Assembly: GCA_037039925.1 (NCBI GenBank)
Contig: JAXRKP010001501.1
Location: 1 to 64,000 of the forward strand
DNA length: 64,000 nucleotides
Direction of reading: 5' to 3'
Source of the DNA: Doris montereyensis
Lineage: Eukaryota; Mollusca; Gastropoda; Nudibranchia; Dorididae
The notes under the pieces were generated by a model. That model worked only from the letters and a program-made list of their open reading frames with translations, was not told the DNA's origin and did no database searches. Every line of letters starts with the position of its first letter. Position 1 is the first letter of the stretch. The translations under genes were made by a program, and so were the position numbers. Shown here piece after piece: positions 58,431 through 64,000 of the stretch.

Positions 58431-59329
58431 ACAAAGATCTCTAAAAGTCTTTTTTAGGCGCCTTGAATGTGTCCTTGAAAATGCGGAAAATAAGTCGTTT
58501 GTGTGTGTGTGTGTGTGTGTAAGAAATATGAAATAAATTGGACTAAAATAGAATTTGGTCACAATTTTCCTCCATTGCATTCTGCAGATATTATTATTAT
58601 GATCCATGAATGGTGTGGACTGCTCTGAGTTTTCCTTTTTTCTGTTGCATGTTTCATACACGTAATAAAGACAAAAATTTTTTTTTAGTGCATTTATTAA
58701 TCTTGTTACCATTCCTTCCTCATGGTGTTTTGACAGTTTGTGTTTAACAAATTGTTTGGGCAAATTGTACTGTAGTCACCTGAATGGATGGTGTGTTTAT
58801 TTTATCATTAGTCTGTTGAAATTTTCTTTTATTTAGATTTTTTGTGTGTGTATTGTTATCCCATTTTTTTTTTAATGGCACATTCTTCAAAATGTGAATT
58901 GTGGCATTAACCATATTAACAATTAACATAATATTAAAATTGATGTAATCATCCATTCACCTTACCTTCATTTATGCAGATTTGTATTATTTATTTATCG
59001 ATGTTTTTAATTTATTTAATGTTTTTTGTGTGCACACTGTCCAGACACTGGTTGTAGTAAGTTTATCTTCTACTTCTATTATCGAGAGCCAAAATTTTCC
59101 ACGGTCTCTCTCGTTCCAATACAATGTGCAAGAAGTAAACATTTTAAAACTAAGATTTTTGTTGTTGTATTGTAAGTGACTGTAAGCATTGCTTGTAGGT
59201 GATGGTTGAACTGAAGATTGAGTAAATGTGTGTTTTCATTGGGTCTGAAATATTTAATCATTAAAAGATTTTATTCCCCATAAACTCCTTCAGTCACTGC
59301 TTTTGCTTCATTAATTTTTTTGCTTTACT
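58431..59329. other. AT-rich intergenic DNA
   Basis: A (TG)n tract near 58497-58521; otherwise nothing recognised. Confidence 0.4.
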
Positions 59330-59850
59330 TTTTTTCTATTGTGTTATTGTGATTTAAAAGTCTAGTCTAGATCTAAATGTGACCGACAAGTGATAAGACT
59401 CGATCTGCTTGAGTGAAGTGACCTAGATCTGGAATGTAGCTCCAGATCTAGATTCTTTGGTGACGGCTTGACACTGCCCAAGGCCATAGGTTTTGGCTAC
59501 AAGGAATTCTCGCGTTAGATCAACACATAAACGGCTTGTTACCCGATTAAACCTATTTCTTGCTCGGCGTTCTAGAGAAATTGCGATCTAGATCTACTTG
59601 GCAGTTAATAGAATCAGAATTGGTTTTTAATTTTGCTATAACAAGCAAATCTTCAAAACAACTAGATCTAGATTAGCTAAGATCCAGAATTTAGATCTAG
59701 ACAATTTAACAATTTGGGGATGGCCTGTCAAAAGCTTAGGTTTGTTGATGGGGATTAAGCCAGGTGATGTGATTGATCTAACTTCTAAGAACAAATTTAG
59801 ATGGGAATGGCTGTCAACTGAAGATTGTGTATTTATCAATCATTTCTGAT
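59330..59850 (+). repeat. Dispersed 'tctagatct'-rich repeat, copy 3
   Basis: Matches 46470-47090 across blocks: gattaaacctatttcttgct, caacttaacaatttgggga-like, gatgtgattgatctaacttc, aagaacaaatttagatggga, gtcaactgaagattgt. It stops where the zinc-finger part of copy 2 begins. Confidence 0.75.
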
Positions 59851-60104
59851 CACCAAGATTTTTGTCAACTGACCAGATACATGCACAGTTTGCCTTCTGT
59901 AAAAAATAAAAAAAACCTGCACAAAAAACTAGTATAACGTAAAACACACAAAAAAAGTAAAAGTAGATGCACAAAATATATGCTGGGTACATAAATTTGT
60001 ATTGAAAATAAAATATTGATTTTCTTTTAAATGCCTTAACCGCCAAGTTGTTCAGTGTATAATACTAGTACATTGTGAAAACAAACAGTGAGGGAAAGGA
60101 CGTG

Positions 60105-60275
60105 TCAAAAGTGGAGGAATTGACATTAAATAATATTAAAGCCCCATAGGAACAAAGACAGAGACAAACACAGGGAATAGACATAATGAAACCCATGGGG
60201 ATTGAACCTGGGATCTATGCGCAGGTACCCATCGCCTAACCATGAAAACAAAGTGTGCTACCAACCGAGCTACTG
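60105..60275 (-). repeat. SINE-E copy 1 of a cluster
   Basis: ccccataggaacaaagacag, tggggattgaacctgggatc (reverse box B), ctaccaaccgagctactgag (reverse box A). Confidence 0.8.
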
Positions 60276-60470
60276 AGGAATGTAGGTAATGACACAAGAT
60301 AATATGAAAGCCTCATAGGAACAAAGACGAGACAAATACAAGGAATAAACAGAAAAAAATCCTGGCCACCATGGGGATCGAACCCGCGACCTCTGCGGCG
60401 GCATCCATCACCTCGCCGTAAAAAAGAAAGCGTGCTACCAACCTAGTTAACTATGCTCCCTATAAAAGGA
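60276..60470 (-). repeat. SINE-E copy 2 of a cluster
   Basis: ctcataggaacaaagacgag, tggccaccatggggatcgaa, cccgcgacctctgcgg, gcgtgctaccaacctagtta. Same strand and directly behind copy 1. Confidence 0.85.
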
Positions 60471-60574
60471 GTTTCATTAGCAAGGTCTTTCGCACAAATC
60501 CAGTCATGACTAGCAGTCATATTCACTAATAGTTCGTTCCCCCAGTGGCCGAGACTACAATTTTTTTCTCTAGG

Positions 60575-60670
60575 AGTGCAGTTAGCTCGGTTGGTAGCAC
60601 GCTTTCTTTTCACGTAGAGGTCGTGGGTTCGATCCCCATGGTGGCCAGGATTTTTTCCTGTCTATTCCTT
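60575..60670 (+). repeat. SINE-E head, plus strand
   Basis: gcagttagctcggttggtag (box A), gaggtcgtgggttcgatccc (box B), then ccatggtggccaggattttt. The T-arm resembles tRNA-Lys (general knowledge). It faces the two minus-strand copies. Confidence 0.8.
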
Positions 60671-60805
60671 GTTTTGTTTTGTTCAGTTTTGCTAATTGGA
60701 AGATTCAAAAGTGACAAATAAGGACATGACATGAAGTCTATTTAAAACTTCATTATAGGGACCAGGTGAGACAGTGTTTGGAAAACAACCCAAAAAGTCA
60801 AACTC

Positions 60806-60832
60806 AGTAATAATAATAATAATAATAATAAT
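60806..60832. repeat. (AAT)n microsatellite
   Basis: Nine ATA/AAT units; a shorter run lies at 61073-61093. Confidence 0.9.
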
Positions 60833-61099
60833 GTGACAATAGAAAAATGAAGTTTAATGTCAAAATGATTTCATGGATGTAATAAGGCATCACAAAGTGC
60901 ACCAATCAACCTGAACATAAGTTACATGTAATTCCTATTTCATTTCTATTAGATTCTATTGTAAATGCATTAAAAGGGGAAACAATGAGATGGAAAATAT
61001 CCCAACAAAACAACATTGAATTGAATAAATTTAGATTCCTCTCTTTACTTTCAATCAATTGTAACAGATGTGTAATAATAATAATAATAATATGAATAA

Positions 61100-61904
61100 A
61101 ACTAAACAAAACATGCAGAACGCACACAGCACATCAAACACACACAAACTTTCATTCAAATGAGAGAAAAACGCACACAAAATGACAAACTATTCCAGTA
61201 TGATTGACTGACACCCTGCTCTGAGTTTCACTTATTTGATATGTTGGTCGATCATATAGAAAACAATAATTAAAAAAGCAGATTAATGATTCGCAAAAGA
61301 AGAAAAGGTAAAGAAAATGTCTATTTAGGTGACAGCTCGCCTAAATAATAAAAACAAAACAACAACAATATGGTAAACACTACATGTGTATTTGGACGGC
61401 ATGTTCTGTATGTATTGATCATGACTAAATTCATTTAAAAAGCCGTCGTCACATTACCAGTGCCAGTATCGACAATTACAAATACAATACAACAAATACG
61501 TAAGTATTCCAAGCCCACCTCATAATCTTCGGATACTTTGATTCCAACATTTGAATAGTGAATAGTACTTGGTTGGAGAACATTTTATAGCACCTTTCGT
61601 CGAAACCTCAAGGCACTTGAATGCTTACTGCACACACTTACCACGTACATGATGACAGTACTGGACTCGCATTCGGTGTCGTTACCATCGACACTGTTTA
61701 ATAGTTCAAGAAGTTGAATGTTTTAAGGCTCATATAAACAGTTATACTCTAGATATAATATCATGTTTAATAAGAAAAAGATTGCCAAAACAGTCGATGA
61801 AATTAATCGTATCTGATGCCAAGAATCTTCCTCTTCCAGTGCAAGCATTTTCTTTCAAAGCAATCTAAATCTAAAGTGACTAAAGTGATGCAACAATTAC
61901 GACA
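61100..61904. other. No recognised feature
   Basis: Intergenic; nothing supportable on either strand. Confidence 0.4.
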
Positions 61905-62385
61905 GTGTGACCTTTGACTCGTTTCAATTTGGTTAGATCTATGTCGTGACGCTTTGACTCGTTTAAATTTGGTTAGATCTACATCGTGACTCGTTTTCAA
62001 TTTGGTTGACTGATTCGTCGTTTCAATTTGGTTAGATCTATGTCGTGACACCGATTTGTTTCAATTTGGTTATATCCTCGTCGTGGCCTTGACTTGTTTC
62101 AATTTGGTTAGGTCTACATCATGATGCTTTGACTCATTTCAATTTGGTTAGATCTACATCGTGACGCTTTGACTCGCTTCAATATGGTAAGATCTCGTCG
62201 TGATGCTTAGACTTGTTTCAATTTGGTTAGATCTCGTCCTGACGCTTCGACTTATTTCAATTTGGTTAGATCTACGTCCTGACGCTTCGACTTGTTTCAA
62301 TTTGGTTAGATCTACGTCGTGACACTTCAAATCAATTCAATTTGGTTAGATCTACATCGTGACACTTTGTGAAATTGTCGACTCG
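61905..62385. repeat. 37-40-bp degenerate minisatellite, about 12 copies
   Basis: Unit gtttcaatttggttagatct + acgtcgtgacgctttgactc, with variable length; each unit keeps ttggttagatct. Confidence 0.92.
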
Positions 62386-62550
62386 CTTTGATCGCATTCG
62401 CAACTATTGTTAATGTTATACTGAACAAAAGCCTTACAATAAAAATGTATCCGACGATAGCGAATCCATTAATGATGGGGCCTACGGTTTAGCAAATAAA
62501 CTAGGCGTGGATGTCTCGAGGACACGGGTCAATGAAGTAATCAGGGTATT

Positions 62551-62636
62551 CCAAGCTTGAATTAAAACAACCGGGTACCTTTACACGTATAATTTCTACG
62601 TGTAAAGGTACCCGGTTGTTTTTAATTCAAGCTTGG
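62551..62636. repeat. Near-perfect palindrome, 39-bp arms, 7-bp loop
   Basis: The left arm 62551-62589 (ccaagcttgaattaaaacaa, then ccgggtacctttacacgta) pairs completely with 62597-62636 except for one extra T in the right arm. Loop taatttc. Arms contain HindIII-like aagctt and KpnI-like ggtacc sites. Confidence 0.95.
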
Positions 62637-62949
62637 GTTGATTCTCCTTCAGGGACAACAATCGCATGAGATAAGATCTACTCATTGGAGGAAATAAGCC
62701 GCAGGACCCACAACTGATTCCACTCCAGCTGAGGTCATTAGCGACTTTGTCGCCACTTCAAGGGCTCTCTCGGAGATAGAACGATGACGATTATTTTGGT
62801 TAGGTGGTACCGAGTGGAGATGCTAACAAACAATCACACAACTAGTACATGTAACGGCAATCGCATTGTATTAAATGAGTGCAACATGACATGAAAATAA
62901 TGGATTTTGATTTGATAAAGGTTTGACCTTAAGTTTAATAGAGTATTCA

Positions 62950-62951
<2 letters not shown>

Positions 62952-63027
<76 letters not shown>

Positions 63028-63028
63028 C

Positions 63029-63118
<90 letters not shown>
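62952..63118. repeat. (CT)n microsatellite
   Basis: Two long CT runs split by caccactca. Gives Leu-Ser and Arg-Glu frames that are not genes. Confidence 0.97.
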
Positions 63119-63120
<2 letters not shown>

Positions 63121-63189
63121 GCTGTCTTCGTCTAAGTTGTTAGTTCCAGTCTATGGCGCTTTGTACTTTACTTGACTACACAAAAAAAA

Positions 63190-63562
63190 CAATGATCCGA
63201 GTTGTTATATTGTTCTGTTTTGGCGTAAGGTATTTTAACTGTTCTTGAATTGGTCCTAGACTTTCTTTTGATGATACAGTACCGTACAAATTTGTTGATA
63301 CATTATAGCCAAATTTGTATGGTCTCATGAGTCGTTTCCTTTTAATGAAATTTGATACACTGGTATTGCTTACAATAATATATGTCCCTCCACCACTCTA
63401 AAAGAGGAAGATAATTATGCGTTGTTTTCTACGTTCTTGGAGCGTTGGTAATATCAAGTCTTTCATCATTTGTGTGATACAGCCAGTGTCGTAAGTGTTA
63501 TAGTCTTTGTTGATGAATCTAACTCCCCTTCTTTGTATTCGTTTAATCAAAAAATAATAATT
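63190..63562 (-). mobile_element. Non-LTR retrotransposon C-terminal fragment
   Basis: On the minus strand: RIQRRGVRFINKDYNTYDTG then CITQMMKDLILPTLQERRKQ and IIIFLF, the typical end of CR1/Jockey-like polyproteins (QRRAARF..., LxxLxLxTLQERRK). Then a basic KRKRLMRPYKFGYN stretch. A family different from LINE-X and LINE-Y. Confidence 0.75.
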
Positions 63563-63769
63563 CAAACTTAAGTGTCTAGACTAGGTATAGATCTAATTAC
63601 ATCTAATTACAATAAATCAGTCATCCGATTTTAGATTTCTATCTCAATCTGAGATATTTTTTGTGGACAGATATTGACAAAGCATGGTGTCGTTAGAACT
63701 AGACTAAATCTAGAAGAAGAACAATAATATATACTAGGCTTTAGACATTGAAGGAAATGACAGTGTATA

Positions 63770-63895
63770 ATATTAAAGCACAATAAGAACAAAGACGAGA
63801 CAAATACATTATGGGGAACGAACCCATGACCTCTGCGTCGGCATCCATCGCCTCGCCATGAAAAGAAAGCGTGCTTCTAACCGAGCTAACTTAGT
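63770..63895 (-). repeat. SINE-E copy
   Basis: aagaacaaagacgagacaaa, gaacgaacccatgacctctg (reverse box B), gcttctaaccgagctaactt (reverse box A). Confidence 0.8.
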
Positions 63896-64000
63896 AACTG
63901 CACTCTTTGCTCGGTTGCTAACTTAGTAACTACACTCCTTGCTCGGTTGCTAACTTAGTAACTACACTCCTTGCTCGGTTGCTAACTTAATAACTACACT
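63880..64000. repeat. 32-bp tandem array made of SINE-E head
   Basis: Unit ttgctcggttgctaacttag + taactacactcc. gctcggttgc recurs at 63909, 63941 and 63973. The unit equals the start of SINE-E (box A region) on the minus strand. The array continues beyond the window. Confidence 0.93.

Noticed and set aside
60575..60670. Possible tRNA-Lys gene
   Set aside because: Boxes A and B are good, but the acceptor stem and anticodon arm do not fold as a full tRNA and the sequence recurs as SINE-E.
61803..62051. Repeated RSNQIETTN frame
   Set aside because: Translation of the 40-bp minisatellite.

Overview
This window looks like nuclear DNA from an animal, most likely a mollusc and probably a gastropod. 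The genes have many small exons (often 35-210 bp) with GT-AG introns. Intergenic and intronic DNA is AT-rich and full of tRNA-derived SINEs, non-LTR retrotransposon fragments, minisatellites and 'tctagatct'-rich dispersed repeats. No bacterial operon, ribosome-binding site, CRISPR array or rRNA is visible. The mollusc assignment is inferred from general character; the sequence does not prove it.

Two host genes are supported, both on the + strand. (1) The last two coding exons of CENPS (MHF1, a histone-fold protein of the Fanconi/CENP-T-W-S-X complexes) lie at 2756-2822 and 5819-5977; its earlier exons must be left of the window. (2) EMC1, subunit 1 of the ER membrane protein complex, is complete at 17324-55463. 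I could assign 25 coding exons by homology and by matching intron phases, from the signal peptide to the C-terminal membrane anchor. The predicted protein is about 985 residues, close to the 993 of human EMC1. About seven single-base frame disruptions fall in exons 2-12 and none in exons 13-25, so the copy as written does not translate cleanly.

Layout. 1-575: Ty3/gypsy-type gag remnant (- strand). 1255-2570: two LINE fragments (-). 2756-5977: CENPS 3' end. 6886-8203: 29-bp minisatellite. About 8830-10920: LTR-like segment, then a gag/protease remnant. 11000-17215: SINEs (one nested with a clear target-site duplication), a 23-bp minisatellite and a (TTC)n tract. 17324-55463: EMC1, whose introns carry a 1.2-kb foldback element, two LINE copies, a TIR element of about 1.1 kb, a MITE-like element, several minisatellites and many SINEs. 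55464-64000: EMC1 3' UTR and repeat-rich intergenic DNA with a near-perfect 39-bp-arm palindrome, a long (CT)n tract and a SINE-derived array at the right edge.

The most distinctive pattern is that tandem arrays repeatedly arise from, or abut, tRNA-derived SINE sequence. The 22-bp array at 51318-52269 and the 32-bp array at 63880-64000 are built from SINE heads. Arrays at 15105, 29266 and 54118 abut SINEs. The 33-bp array at 44350 starts at the splice donor of EMC1 exon 18.

Names used locally: SINE-A (head like ggcctagtggttagg), SINE-B (head like gtctagaggcaag), SINE-C (headless, starts ggtaggtcctacttctt), SINE-D (ctgttaggcgttt... family), SINE-E (tRNA-Lys-like head gttagctcggttggtag); LINE-X and LINE-Y are two non-LTR families.
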